Both the position numbers and the translations under genes were made by a program. Positions 50,352-58,715 of a DNA stretch of 64,000 nt are shown piece by piece (within the stretch, counting starts at the first letter, position 1; each line of letters begins with the position of its first letter). The notes under the pieces were generated by a model that did not search any database, was not told the origin of the DNA, and saw nothing but the letters and a program-made list of their open reading frames with translations. Origin of the DNA: SG8-30 sp963710135 (lineage in GTDB: Bacteria > Pseudomonadota > Gammaproteobacteria > Steroidobacterales > Steroidobacteraceae); NCBI GenBank assembly GCA_963710135.1, contig CAVPYY010000003.1, positions 248,001 through 312,000 on the forward strand, written 5' to 3'.

Positions 50352-51125
50352 TCAGTGGGTGGCCGCGGGTGGGCGCACCCGGGCGACGTATCCTTCGGCG
50401 AACAGCATGCCGAGCGCCTGCGGCAGCTCCTCGACCGGCAGCGCGGCCTGGTCGATGGCCTGTGCCAGCGGCAGTCCCTGCTGCAGCGCCCGGGCGAGTC
50501 CCAGCACGTTGGCGGGGACGCGGTGCAACAAGCAGCCGTCCCGCGCAGCCCGGACCAGCACGTGTTCGGCGCCGGCCTCGAGATCGACCGCGCGGCCGTC
50601 GCGGTCCGGCTGGTTCTCCTGCCACACCGTGAACACCGGAAAGCGGGAACTCACCGTCCGGAGCGACGGCGCCATGTCGAGCTGAATCGCGGACAGCGCT
50701 TCGGGCGAGAGTTCCGCGAGCGCCGTGACCGCCGCGCCGGCCGTTTCCGGCTGCGTCGCGACATCCGCGCAGGCCCACTCCAGGCGGGCCAGTTCCGCCA
50801 GCCAGGCATAGGGTGAGTCCTCGAGGTCGCGCGCGAGGAACTCCGCAAAGGCGCGGCCGATCTCGTGCAGGTCGCCGGCGCGCGAAGGATGGGCGGCGCG
50901 ATAACGCCGCGCCAGCTGAACAAAGTACTGTTCCCCGACGCGACGCAGCATGACCGGGTAGGTCTGCTCCAGCGCCGTCTCGAACAGGATGCGCGAGTTG
51001 TTGGCGTAGACGCCGACGCGCGCGGCCGAATCGATCCCGTCGGCCTCTGCCCAGGATGCGGGACCGGTCGCCTCGCCACGCAGCCTGGCGGCGAACTGTC
51101 TCTGCAGCTCAAGCAGCGTCGGCAT
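50352..51125 (-). CDS. bufC: BufC/HvfC-type DUF2063 protein
   Basis: 257 residues. N-terminal DUF2063 helical domain (LLELQRQFAARLRGE, RVGVYANNSRILFETALEQT, YPVMLRRVGEQYFVQLARRY) and a C-terminal winged-helix-like part ending LGMLFAEGYVARVRPP. It partners the MNIO enzyme BufB and presents the precursor peptide. The start lies 17 nt inside the end of bufB, so the two are coupled. Confidence 0.92.
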   Translation of the reverse strand: MPTLLELQRQFAARLRGEATGPASWAEADGIDSAARVGVYANNSRILFETALEQTYPVMLRRVGEQYFVQLARRYRAAHPSRAGDLHEIGRAFAEFLARDLEDSPYAWLAELARLEWACADVATQPETAGAAVTALAELSPEALSAIQLDMAPSLRTVSSRFPVFTVWQENQPDRDGRAVDLEAGAEHVLVRAARDGCLLHRVPANVLGLARALQQGLPLAQAIDQAALPVEELPQALGMLFAEGYVARVRPPAATH

Positions 51126-51984
51126 GCGGGTGCTCCAGGCGGCGGCTCGCCTGCTCGGCTTCCTCGAGCAGCACGGACAGAGCGGGCACCGCGGTGTCCC
51201 ATTCGATCAGCGTGGGCCGCGGACCGAACACGGCAAGCGCGTGCTCGTAGAGCGACCACACCTCGTCGCAGACGCGCGAGCCATGGTCGTCGATCAACAG
51301 CTCCGTGCCGTCGATCGTCTTGCGCAGGTGCCCGGCGAGATGGATCTCGCCGACCGCGGCGGCGGGCAGGGACTCGATGGCCGTTCGCGCACAAGCGCCG
51401 AGATTGACCTGGTTGACGTACAGATTGTTCACGTCGACCAGCAGCCCGCAGCCCGAGCGCTCCACCACGGCGGTGAGGAACTCGGCTTCCGACAGGGTCG
51501 AATGCTTGAAGCGCAGGTACTGCGACAGGTTCTCGATCAGGATCGGGCGCTGCAGCACGTCCTGCACCACGCCGATGCGATCGGCGAGTACCGCGACGGC
51601 TTCTTCCGTGTAGGGCAAGGGCAGCAGGTCGTTGAAATGCTCGCCGTCCGCGTGTCCCCAGCAGGCGTGCTCCGAAACCAGCATGGGCTCGAACCGGCGC
51701 ACTGCCGCGGCGACACGGTCCAGGTGGGCGCGGTCGAGCGGGCTGGCCGAGCCGAGCCCGAGCCCGACGCCGTGCAGGCTGAGCGGATAGTCCGGGCGCA
51801 GCCGCTCCAAGGCGGTCACCGTGCGTCCGGCGGCGTGAAAGGCGTTCTCGGTGTGCACCTCGAGGAACCCGACGCGCGGACGGGCGCCCTGCAGTTCGTC
51901 GTAGTGCGCCGAGCGAAGGCCGATCCCGGCGCGTGCCGGGACCGGCCCAGTGGCGGCGAACGGCTTCGCTGCCGACACTCGCAT
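51109..51984 (-). CDS. bufB: MNIO (DUF692) multinuclear iron oxygenase BufB
   Basis: 291 residues from ATG 51984, whose A is shared with the bufA stop (TAATG). TIM-barrel DUF692 signatures: FLEVHTENAF, LSLHGVGLGLGS, VSEHACWGHADGEHFNDLLP, ILIENLSQYLRF, LLVDVNNLYVNQVNLGA, GEIHLAGH and IDDHGSRVCDEVW, which hold the His/Asp/Glu iron ligands. It modifies cysteines of the BufA precursor; in studied bufferins these become thiooxazoles or related copper-binding groups. Confidence 0.94.
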   Translation of the reverse strand: MRVSAAKPFAATGPVPARAGIGLRSAHYDELQGARPRVGFLEVHTENAFHAAGRTVTALERLRPDYPLSLHGVGLGLGSASPLDRAHLDRVAAAVRRFEPMLVSEHACWGHADGEHFNDLLPLPYTEEAVAVLADRIGVVQDVLQRPILIENLSQYLRFKHSTLSEAEFLTAVVERSGCGLLVDVNNLYVNQVNLGACARTAIESLPAAAVGEIHLAGHLRKTIDGTELLIDDHGSRVCDEVWSLYEHALAVFGPRPTLIEWDTAVPALSVLLEEAEQASRRLEHPHADAA

Positions 51985-52235
51985 TACATCTTCTTCCCGG
52001 CCTTGAGCGAGCCGCCCATCTTCTCGCACTCGCCGGCAGGCACGTACTTCCACTCGGTCGGGTCGTTGTCCGTCTTGGACTGGCCGGCGCAGGAGTGGCC
52101 GTTGGCGGCGCAGTCGTTCTTGCCGGCCTTGGCGACGCCGTAGCACTTTTCCTTGTCGGCGGCGTAGCCGGGGGTGGCGCTGAGGGCGAGCATGCCGCCG
52201 ATGGCGGTGGCGATGGCGAGTGTCTTCATGTTCAT
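51984..52235 (-). CDS. bufA: Bufferin precursor peptide (DUF2282)
   Basis: 83 residues from ATG 52235; ATG 52229 is possible. Sec signal MNMKTLAIATAIGGMLALSA ending GYAA, then a core with four Cys in the class pattern: DKEKCYGVAKAGKNDCAANG, HSCAGQSK, AGECEKMGGS. The long signal peptide is used as the leader and the Cys residues are matured by BufB. The exported product binds copper. It heads the bufA-bufB-bufC-doxX operon. Confidence 0.93.
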   Translation of the reverse strand: MNMKTLAIATAIGGMLALSATPGYAADKEKCYGVAKAGKNDCAANGHSCAGQSKTDNDPTEWKYVPAGECEKMGGSLKAGKKM

Positions 52236-52327
52236 CGTTGTAGTGTCCTTCTGGAACGTTGAGGGTGGTGGGCACAGGATTCGACCGGGGCTCGCCGGAC
52301 CCACCGTCTGGCGAGAGGTCTCTGAAG

Positions 52328-52333
52328 ATTATA
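52328..52333 (-). promoter_or_regulatory. Perfect -10 box upstream of bufA
   Basis: TATAAT on the minus strand, 93 bp before the bufA start. The -35 is weak, which would suit an activator-dependent or ECF-assisted promoter. Inference only. Confidence 0.45.
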
Positions 52334-52457
52334 GACCGGATCGGCGTCTGGAATATTGCAGGTCCCGATGCGGCGTGGCGTTTTGCATCGCGCAACACCT
52401 CGGCGGCGAGTGCGTCGGGCCCGGTCGGGCCGGGACGATCGGATATCATGTGGCCAT

Positions 52458-53069
52458 ATGATTCACGACTTTCTGGTCTGGTACACCGGCGCGCTGCAGG
52501 ACGGCGGCTACCTGCTGATCGCGGCGCTGATGGCGCTGGAAAGCTCGCTGGTGCCGCTGCCGTCCGAGGTCGTCATTCCTCCCGCAGCCCATCTGGCCTA
52601 TACACGGGGCGACATGACGGTCGCCGGTGTGGTCCTGGCGGGCACGCTCGGCTCCTGGGTCGGCGCCACCATCATGTACTGGGGGGCGCGACTGCTCGGC
52701 CGGCCGCTCGTCATGCGCTACGGCCGCCTCGCAATGATCACGCCTGCCAAGATCGAGGCGGCCGAGCGCTGGTCGGCGCAGTTCGGCACGATGGGCGTGT
52801 TCATCTCGCGCCTGCTGCCGGTGATCCGCCACCTGATCGGCATTCCCGCCGGCATCGTGCGCCTCGACTTCCGCTGGTACTCGCTGGCGACCCTGCTGGG
52901 CTCCGGCATCTGGTGTGCGGTGCTGGCCTGGGTTGGCGTGAAGGCGGGCCAGGACGCGGCGCTGATGCGCGGCGACCTGCACGCGCTCTCGCTGTGGATC
53001 GGCGGTGGCGCGCTGGTGCTGGGGCTCATCTACTGGGTGTTCGTACACCGTCCAATGCGCTCGTCGTGA
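52458..53069 (+). CDS. DedA family membrane protein
   Basis: 203 residues from ATG 52458. Family features: MALESSLVPLPSEVVIPPAA, GSWVGATIMYWGARLLGRPL, FISRLLPVIRHLIGIPAGIV and a helix ending FRWYSLATLLGSGIW. DedA proteins are inner-membrane proteins now linked to lipid-carrier recycling (undecaprenyl phosphate or phosphatidylethanolamine flipping in some). Divergent from bufA. Confidence 0.94.
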   Translation: MIHDFLVWYTGALQDGGYLLIAALMALESSLVPLPSEVVIPPAAHLAYTRGDMTVAGVVLAGTLGSWVGATIMYWGARLLGRPLVMRYGRLAMITPAKIEAAERWSAQFGTMGVFISRLLPVIRHLIGIPAGIVRLDFRWYSLATLLGSGIWCAVLAWVGVKAGQDAALMRGDLHALSLWIGGGALVLGLIYWVFVHRPMRSS

Positions 53070-53084
53070 CAGCGGCACTGAGGC

Positions 53085-53447
53085 GGGGACTGTCCCCGCA
53101 GGGGACTGTCCCCGTAGCGGCGCCTTGACTGTGCCCAAAGGGGACTGTCCCCCGATGCGGCACTGACCTGGGGACTGTCCCCGCAGGGGACTGTCCCCGT
53201 TCTGGCACCCGTCGAGGCACCCCGCGTAACGGCCTCAACGGCGCGGGTCTCTCTACTCCTGTAGAGCCCCTTGCTCGCTCCGCCAAGCCAAAGTCGCTCG
53301 CAAGGGGCCTACAGTCGTCCTCGACCCGCGGGGACTGGCACCGCAGTCTCAAGGCTCCCTGCGGCACGGCCGTGCCAGCGGTGCCTGTCCCCTCCGTATC
53401 GAGGCTCAACGAATCAGGCGAAAGCGCCACAGGCGGGCGAAGACGGC
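53085..53447 (-). repeat. Dispersed structured repeat, copy B (inverted relative to copy A)
   Basis: Its reverse complement matches 45239-45443 almost base for base. Contains five GGGGACTGTCCCC palindromes (53085, 53101, 53140, 53170, 53186) and the stem CTGTAG..CCCCTTGC / GCAAGGGG..CTACAG (53259-53314). It occupies most of the 424-bp gap before the VanZ gene; no gene is seen there. Confidence 0.85.
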
Positions 53448-53493
53448 CGTGCCACCATCTGGGAGAATGCGCAGGTGACTGGATACCGCCCTC

Positions 53494-54672
53494 ATGAGTG
53501 ACTCCACCGACCGGGCCGCGCGCTGGCTTCTGGCCGTCGTGCTGTTCCTCATCGTGTACGGCTCCCTGTTTCCCTTCGGTTTCACGAACTCCGGCGCCGG
53601 CAGCCTCGGCGAGGCGCTGGCCAGGCTGTCCTGGGCGCGCACCACGCGCAGCGACGTCGCCGCGAACGTGCTGCTCTACCTGCCTTTCGGCGCCTGCCTC
53701 GGATGGATGCTCGCCGCGCGGCTGGGCGGTCCGATCGCCACGGTGCTGAGCGCGCTGGCGGGGCTCGCCCTGTCCACCGGCATTGAGGTCGCGCAGGTCT
53801 ACGAGACCCGCCGCGTCGCCAGCCTGTCCGACGTGTTCTTCAATGGCGTCGGCTCGCTGTCCGGCGCAATCGTCGCGCTCGCCTTGCGTTCGGCCAGGCA
53901 GGGGTTGCGACGCCATCGCTTCGCCCGCGTGCTCACGCATCCCTTTGCGGCCTCGTTGCTGATCCTCTGGGTCGGCTACCGGCTGGCGCCCTTCGCGCTG
54001 GAGCTGGATCCGTCGGCCTGGCGAGAGGCCCTGCTGCCGCTCGCCAGCGGGCCGTGGTTCGACCTCGCCGGGCTGGTGCGCTATCTGCTGCCCTGGCTGA
54101 TCGTCGGCCAGGCGCTGCGGACCGTGCAGCGCGGCGATCGGGTCCAGGTCACGCTGCTCGCAACCATGGCCGGCCTGTTGGCCGGGCTGATCGTGGTGTC
54201 CGGCAAGGCGCTGGTGGCGGTGGAGATCGTCGCGATGGCGCTGGCGCTGCCGCTCGGCGGGCTGCTCGGTGCCCTCGGCGAGGCGCGCAGCGCCTTGCTG
54301 CTCGCTTTCGCGCTCGCCGCCATGGTCGTGGTGGACGGACTGGCGCCCTTCGACTTCGCGCTCGACCCGGCGGGCTTCGGCTTCATTCCCTTCGAGGGGC
54401 CGCTGGTGCGCTACCGGGCGACCAACCTGGGCGACATGTTCCAGAAGTGCTTCACCTATGGCGCGCTGGTCTGGCTGCTGGCGCGCAGCGGCCAGCGCGT
54501 GCTGACGGCGACCCTGCTCGCGGCGGTCGTGGTGTTCGCGGTCGAGCTGCTGCAAGTCTGGCTCCCCGGCCGCTCGGCGGACATTACCGACCCGCTGCTG
54601 GTGTTTGCGGCCGGTGGACTGCTGGCCATGTTCGAGGAACAGCGCTCCGGCCCCAGTTTCGCCTCGCGCTAG
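53494..54672 (+). CDS. VanZ family membrane protein, duplicated
   Basis: 392 residues, ten or so TM helices. Two VanZ-like halves: LFPFGFTNSG with ANVLLYLPFGACLGWML, GIEVAQVYETRRVASLSDVF; and LAPFDFALD with AVELLQVWLPGRSADITDPL. VanZ was named for low-level teicoplanin resistance, but most members, including this one, have no shown function. It begins 46 bp after repeat copy B. Confidence 0.88.
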   Translation: MSDSTDRAARWLLAVVLFLIVYGSLFPFGFTNSGAGSLGEALARLSWARTTRSDVAANVLLYLPFGACLGWMLAARLGGPIATVLSALAGLALSTGIEVAQVYETRRVASLSDVFFNGVGSLSGAIVALALRSARQGLRRHRFARVLTHPFAASLLILWVGYRLAPFALELDPSAWREALLPLASGPWFDLAGLVRYLLPWLIVGQALRTVQRGDRVQVTLLATMAGLLAGLIVVSGKALVAVEIVAMALALPLGGLLGALGEARSALLLAFALAAMVVVDGLAPFDFALDPAGFGFIPFEGPLVRYRATNLGDMFQKCFTYGALVWLLARSGQRVLTATLLAAVVVFAVELLQVWLPGRSADITDPLLVFAAGGLLAMFEEQRSGPSFASR

Positions 54673-54776
54673 CCGCTGCCGAATCCACGGCGCGGACAGG
54701 GCCGAAACGTCTTTGGACCGGACATTGACCTGCGACGGGGGCTTGCTACCCTTCGCCCCTTCCACTGGAGACCGCC

Positions 54777-55124
54777 ATGACGGCCAGGACCGTCCTCAAA
54801 CTGCTGTTCGCCTTCATTCTCGTGTCGCTTGCGGCCTACACGTCCTGGGCCAGCACCCAGCAGGCGGTCTGGGAGTGGCAGGGTCTGGTCAATGAGCCGG
54901 ATCGCTACTGGACCATCGCGACCCTGATCGACGCCTACTACGGCTTCATCACGTTCTATGCGTGGGTGTTCTACAAGGAGCCCCGGGCCGCCGCCCGGAT
55001 CGGCTGGTTCGTGGCGATCATGGGACTCGGCAACATGGCCATGGCGGCCTACGTGCTCATTCAGCTCTACCGCCTCAAGCCCGACGAACCGGCCTCCGCG
55101 ATCCTGCTGCGCCGCGGCGCCTGA
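54777..55124 (+). CDS. DUF1475 family membrane protein
   Basis: 115 residues with three TM helices (about 6-25, 47-65, 72-95). It carries the family pattern RYWTIATLIDAYYGFITFYA, WVFYKEP. Unknown function. It precedes the CFA-synthase-like gene by 18 bp in the same direction and is probably cotranscribed; the two often neighbour each other in lipid-related loci. Confidence 0.85.
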   Translation: MTARTVLKLLFAFILVSLAAYTSWASTQQAVWEWQGLVNEPDRYWTIATLIDAYYGFITFYAWVFYKEPRAAARIGWFVAIMGLGNMAMAAYVLIQLYRLKPDEPASAILLRRGA

Positions 55125-55142
55125 AACCGGAGACCGGCAATC

Positions 55143-56219
55143 ATGACGTCACTCACCGACACGGCGGCGGACCCCGTCGCGAGTTCCCTCAGCACGCGTC
55201 TGCTCGAACGCGACCTCGTGCCCGACTGGCTGATCCGCGCCGGCATCCGCCAGCTCGTCGCGGCGCGCCTCAGGCAGGAAGACAAGGGCGACCCCGAGGT
55301 ACAGCAGCGCCACCTGATGGAGTTCGTCGCGCGACTGCGGGCCAGTCCGATCGCGGTGCACACCGACGACGCCAACGCCCAGCACTATGAAGTGCCGACC
55401 GAATTCTTCACGCGCGTGCTTGGCCGGCACATGAAGTACTCCTGCTGCTACTACGGGCCTGGGGTCGCGGACCTCGACTCGGCCGAAGCGGAGATGCTAC
55501 GCATCACCACCGAGCGGGCGGGCATCGTTGACGGCGACCGGGTCCTCGAGCTGGGCTGCGGCTGGGGATCGCTGTCGCTGTGGATGGCCGGACGCTTCCC
55601 GCGCTCGCGCATCACCACGGTGTCCAACTCCCGCACCCAGAAGGAGTACATCGACGCGCAGGCGCGGGAGCGCGGGCTGGCCAATCTCGAGGTCATCACC
55701 TGCGACGTCAACCGGCTCGAGTTGCCGTCCGGCGAGTTCGACCGGGTGGTTTCCGTCGAGATGTTCGAGCACATGCGCAACTACGAACAGTTGCTCAACC
55801 GGATCTCACGGTGGATGAAGCCCCGGGCGACGCTGTTCGTGCACATCTTCACCCACCGCGACTACGCCTACCCGTTCGAGGTGCAGGGACCGTCGGACTG
55901 GATGGCGCGCTACTTCTTCACCGGCGGCATCATGCCTTCCGACGACCTGTTGTTGTACTTCCAGCGGGATCTGCAGGTCGAGTCGCACTGGCAGGTGGAC
56001 GGCAGGCACTACCAGCGCACCGCCGAGGACTGGCTCTGCAACATGGACTCCAATCGCGAGGCGCTGCTGCCGGTCCTGGCGGCCACGTACGGCGCCGACC
56101 AGGTACGCCGCTGGTGGGTTTACTGGCGCGTATTCTTCATGGCCTGTGCGGAACTGTGGGGCTATCGCGGCGGCCGCGAGTGGCTGGTCTCGCACTACCT
56201 GTTCCGCAAGCCCGGTTGA
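55143..56219 (+). CDS. Cyclopropane-fatty-acyl-phospholipid synthase family methyltransferase
   Basis: 358 residues. SAM motif RVLELGCGWGSLSLWMAGRF, then the bicarbonate/Glu region VVSVEMFEHMRNYEQLL, and FTHRDYAYPFEVQG. N-terminal lipid-binding region with AQHYEVPTEFFTRVLGRHMK and YSCCYYGPG, as in SAM-dependent lipid methyltransferases. It may methylenate or methylate acyl chains at the inner membrane. It lacks the longer N-terminal domain of E. coli Cfa. Confidence 0.9.
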   Translation: MTSLTDTAADPVASSLSTRLLERDLVPDWLIRAGIRQLVAARLRQEDKGDPEVQQRHLMEFVARLRASPIAVHTDDANAQHYEVPTEFFTRVLGRHMKYSCCYYGPGVADLDSAEAEMLRITTERAGIVDGDRVLELGCGWGSLSLWMAGRFPRSRITTVSNSRTQKEYIDAQARERGLANLEVITCDVNRLELPSGEFDRVVSVEMFEHMRNYEQLLNRISRWMKPRATLFVHIFTHRDYAYPFEVQGPSDWMARYFFTGGIMPSDDLLLYFQRDLQVESHWQVDGRHYQRTAEDWLCNMDSNREALLPVLAATYGADQVRRWWVYWRVFFMACAELWGYRGGREWLVSHYLFRKPG

Positions 56220-56292
56220 CCGACGTGCGCGCAGCGCGTCGTCCCGTGCAGCGCTTGCGCCCGGCACCCTGACGGCGGATGCTCGGCAGTTG

Positions 56293-57795
56293 ATGAAGCA
56301 CATCCTGGCAGCCGTGTTGTTGATCGCAGCCTGGGGCTGCCTGCCCGGTCCGCAGCGCGCGGCCGCGTCGGAAACGGCCGCGCCCGCGTCGGAACAGGCG
56401 TTGGTGGGCGCCTATGAACAGTTCAAGGCGCTGTTCGCCGCGGGCAAGTATGCGGAATCCGTGCCGCTTGCCGAGGAGGTCGTGCGCCTGACGGAAACCG
56501 CAGGGATCCACCCGGAAGAGCTGCCCACCGCCTACAACAATCTCGGAGCGGCGCAGCTGCGGGCCGGCGACGCGGCAGGCGCCGAGGAGAGTTTCCGGGC
56601 CGCGCTCGACCTGCTCGAGAAGACCGAGAGCATTTCGTCGCGCCGCCTCATTGCGCCGCTCGGTGGCCTCGGTACCGCCTACGCGGCGCTGGGTCGCCAC
56701 GACCTGGCCGCCGCGGCGCTCGGCCAGGCGATCGCCATCAGCCGCCGTTCCAACGGCCTGTTCAATCTCGAGCAGCTCGATCTGCTGGAGGCACTGATCA
56801 GGAGTCATCTGGCGACCGGCAACTACGATGCCGTGGACCGCGAGCGCCGCTATGCCGTGCAGGTGGTGCAACAGAAGTACGGCTACGACGACCCACGCAC
56901 CGTGCCCATGGTGCTCGCGCTGGGGCGCTGGTTCGAGGCCAGCGAACGGTATGCGCTGGCGCGCCTGCAGTACGCGCGGATCGTGACGGTGGCCTCGGCC
57001 GAGAGCGGCGGCCGCAACGCGGCGACGATAGACGGGCTGCTGGGAATTGCCCGCACACATCGCCTGCAGTTCGGGCTCGACCCGCAGTCCCTCATCGTAG
57101 AGCCAGCTCCGGCCTCGCAGTTCGAGCAGCCGGACTGGTTCCGGGTCACCGAGGAAAGCACGACCCAGCGCATTACCCTGGACCCGAATGCGAAACGCGC
57201 GGCCCAGCAGGCGCTCGACATTCTCGACGGCATCCCGGACCCACCCGCCGACCTGCTGCGCCGGACGCTGATCGAACTGGGCGACCTGAACATGGTGGAC
57301 AGGGATATTCCTGCCGCCCACGCGTTCTACGCGCGGGCCTCGCCGCTGGCGCAGGGTTCGATCGCGGAAATGGGCGATGATCCGCTGGCGAACCCGCGCG
57401 TCCTCGTCTACCGCAAGCCGCCCGGCGCGCTGCGCAGTCGCTACCTGCCGCTGGACGGCCGGGTGACGCGCAGGGCGGTGTTCTCGCTGACGGTGAGCCC
57501 GACCGGCAAGGTCTCCGAGGTGCAGTTCGTCGACGGTGACCTGGACGAGGCCCGGGCCGGACAGATCGTGCGCGCGCTCGATCGCGCGACGTTCAGTCCA
57601 CGCATCCAGGATGCTAAACCGGTCGAAGCCCAGGATGTCCGGTTTGCGGAAGTCTGGTACGAACGAGCGACGGGAGAGACCGCGCCTGCGGCCGACCAAC
57701 CCGACACAGGCGACACGACCAGCGATACCCAGGCAACGCCCGACGCCGGGACCGAGCCCCTGGCAGACCCCGAGAGCCCCGCGCCGACACCCTGA
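56293..57795 (+). CDS. Periplasmic TPR protein with C-terminal TonB-like domain
   Basis: 500 residues from ATG 56293. Signal peptide, then TPR helices (about 30-330; AYNNLGAAQLRAGDAAGAEE, LGGLGTAYAALGRHDLAAAA). A TonB-C-like domain follows at about 385-465 (RRAVFSLTVSPTGKVSEVQF, ALDRATFSPRIQDAKPV), then an acidic Ala/Pro tail. It converges on the VWA/TolQ-like cluster, 38 bp from its last gene, and may contribute a periplasmic scaffold to it (inference). Confidence 0.82.
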   Translation: MKHILAAVLLIAAWGCLPGPQRAAASETAAPASEQALVGAYEQFKALFAAGKYAESVPLAEEVVRLTETAGIHPEELPTAYNNLGAAQLRAGDAAGAEESFRAALDLLEKTESISSRRLIAPLGGLGTAYAALGRHDLAAAALGQAIAISRRSNGLFNLEQLDLLEALIRSHLATGNYDAVDRERRYAVQVVQQKYGYDDPRTVPMVLALGRWFEASERYALARLQYARIVTVASAESGGRNAATIDGLLGIARTHRLQFGLDPQSLIVEPAPASQFEQPDWFRVTEESTTQRITLDPNAKRAAQQALDILDGIPDPPADLLRRTLIELGDLNMVDRDIPAAHAFYARASPLAQGSIAEMGDDPLANPRVLVYRKPPGALRSRYLPLDGRVTRRAVFSLTVSPTGKVSEVQFVDGDLDEARAGQIVRALDRATFSPRIQDAKPVEAQDVRFAEVWYERATGETAPAADQPDTGDTTSDTQATPDAGTEPLADPESPAPTP

Positions 57796-57833
57796 GCGGG
57801 GCCGAAGCGGCCAGTCGGCGGACCGCCGCTTCG

Positions 57834-58697
57834 TCAACCGGTGGGTGACGTCCCGCCTTCGGGCGCGGCGGTTGCCTCCGGCAGGTCCTCCATCGCATCT
57901 GCCGAGTCCGGTGTTGCAGCCTCCTCGGGTCCCTCCGCCGGCGCCGACGGTGTCGACTCCGGCAGCGGCGCCTGCGCTGCGGGCGCGTCTTCCTGTGCCG
58001 CGGGCGGCTCGACGGGCGCTGCCGGCGCGCCGGGGGAAGCGAACGCACCGAGCGCCTCGGCGGTCTCCTCCTCACTCGAGCGCACCGGCGCCACCTGCTC
58101 CCCGGCAATCAGCCGCTGTACCGTCTCCAGCCCGGGCAGCTCGACAGCAAACTTCGCGCCGGCGTCACGCATGGCACGCTGGGTCGCGCGAATCAGCGGG
58201 GCAGTGCCGGACAGCCCGGATGCCGGCTGCCGGCCATAGCCGGTAAAGACGTAGCCGTCGACGCGCTCGCCGTTGCCATCGTAGACGGCCAGCAGATAGC
58301 GAATCGTCACCGTGTAGGAATCCCCAACGAGATCGCGCGGCGTCAGGAACGCGTACTCTTCGAAGCGCGGTTCGAGCACCATCACGATGCTCGGGTCGAC
58401 GCTCGCCGCCTTGGTCGGATCGTCCAGCTCGACCACGCGCGCGAACATTGCCTGCATCAGCCGCCTGAGCTTGGCGACATGCGCCGGACCGAGGGTCGCC
58501 TCGTAGTCGACGCCGTAGCGCTCCTCGGTATAGACGTACTCGCTGAATTCCTTCGAGAAGTACACGCCGACCGCCACCGGGAGCTGCTCGATCAGCGGCG
58601 GCGGCAGCTGCGTTTCGGGCAGCACCCGGACCGCGCCGCAGCCCGATAGCAGGAGCGCGGATACCAGCCAGAGGTTGCGGAATGACGCTGCAGGCAT
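57834..58697 (-). CDS. Lipoprotein of the TolQ/VWA cluster
   Basis: 287 residues. Lipobox LLLSGC (Cys about 20). A folded region to about 200 includes VAVGVYFSKEFSEYVYTEER and LLAVYDGNGERVDGYVFTGY, resembling the ABC-type/YajG lipoprotein fold but not assigned. An Ala/Pro/Glu tail of about 80 residues follows. Last gene of the minus-strand unit, 18 bp after the first VWA gene; probably the outer-membrane-facing part. Confidence 0.8.
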   Translation of the reverse strand: MPAASFRNLWLVSALLLSGCGAVRVLPETQLPPPLIEQLPVAVGVYFSKEFSEYVYTEERYGVDYEATLGPAHVAKLRRLMQAMFARVVELDDPTKAASVDPSIVMVLEPRFEEYAFLTPRDLVGDSYTVTIRYLLAVYDGNGERVDGYVFTGYGRQPASGLSGTAPLIRATQRAMRDAGAKFAVELPGLETVQRLIAGEQVAPVRSSEEETAEALGAFASPGAPAAPVEPPAAQEDAPAAQAPLPESTPSAPAEGPEEAATPDSADAMEDLPEATAAPEGGTSPTG

Positions 58698-58715
58698 GAA
58701 CGATCTCGCGCCGCG

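Noticed and set aside
53085..53198. GGGGACTGTCCCC units as a CRISPR or attachment-site array
   Set aside because: Units are 13-bp palindromes at irregular spacing with no cas gene or integrase; better read as part of a dispersed REP-like element.
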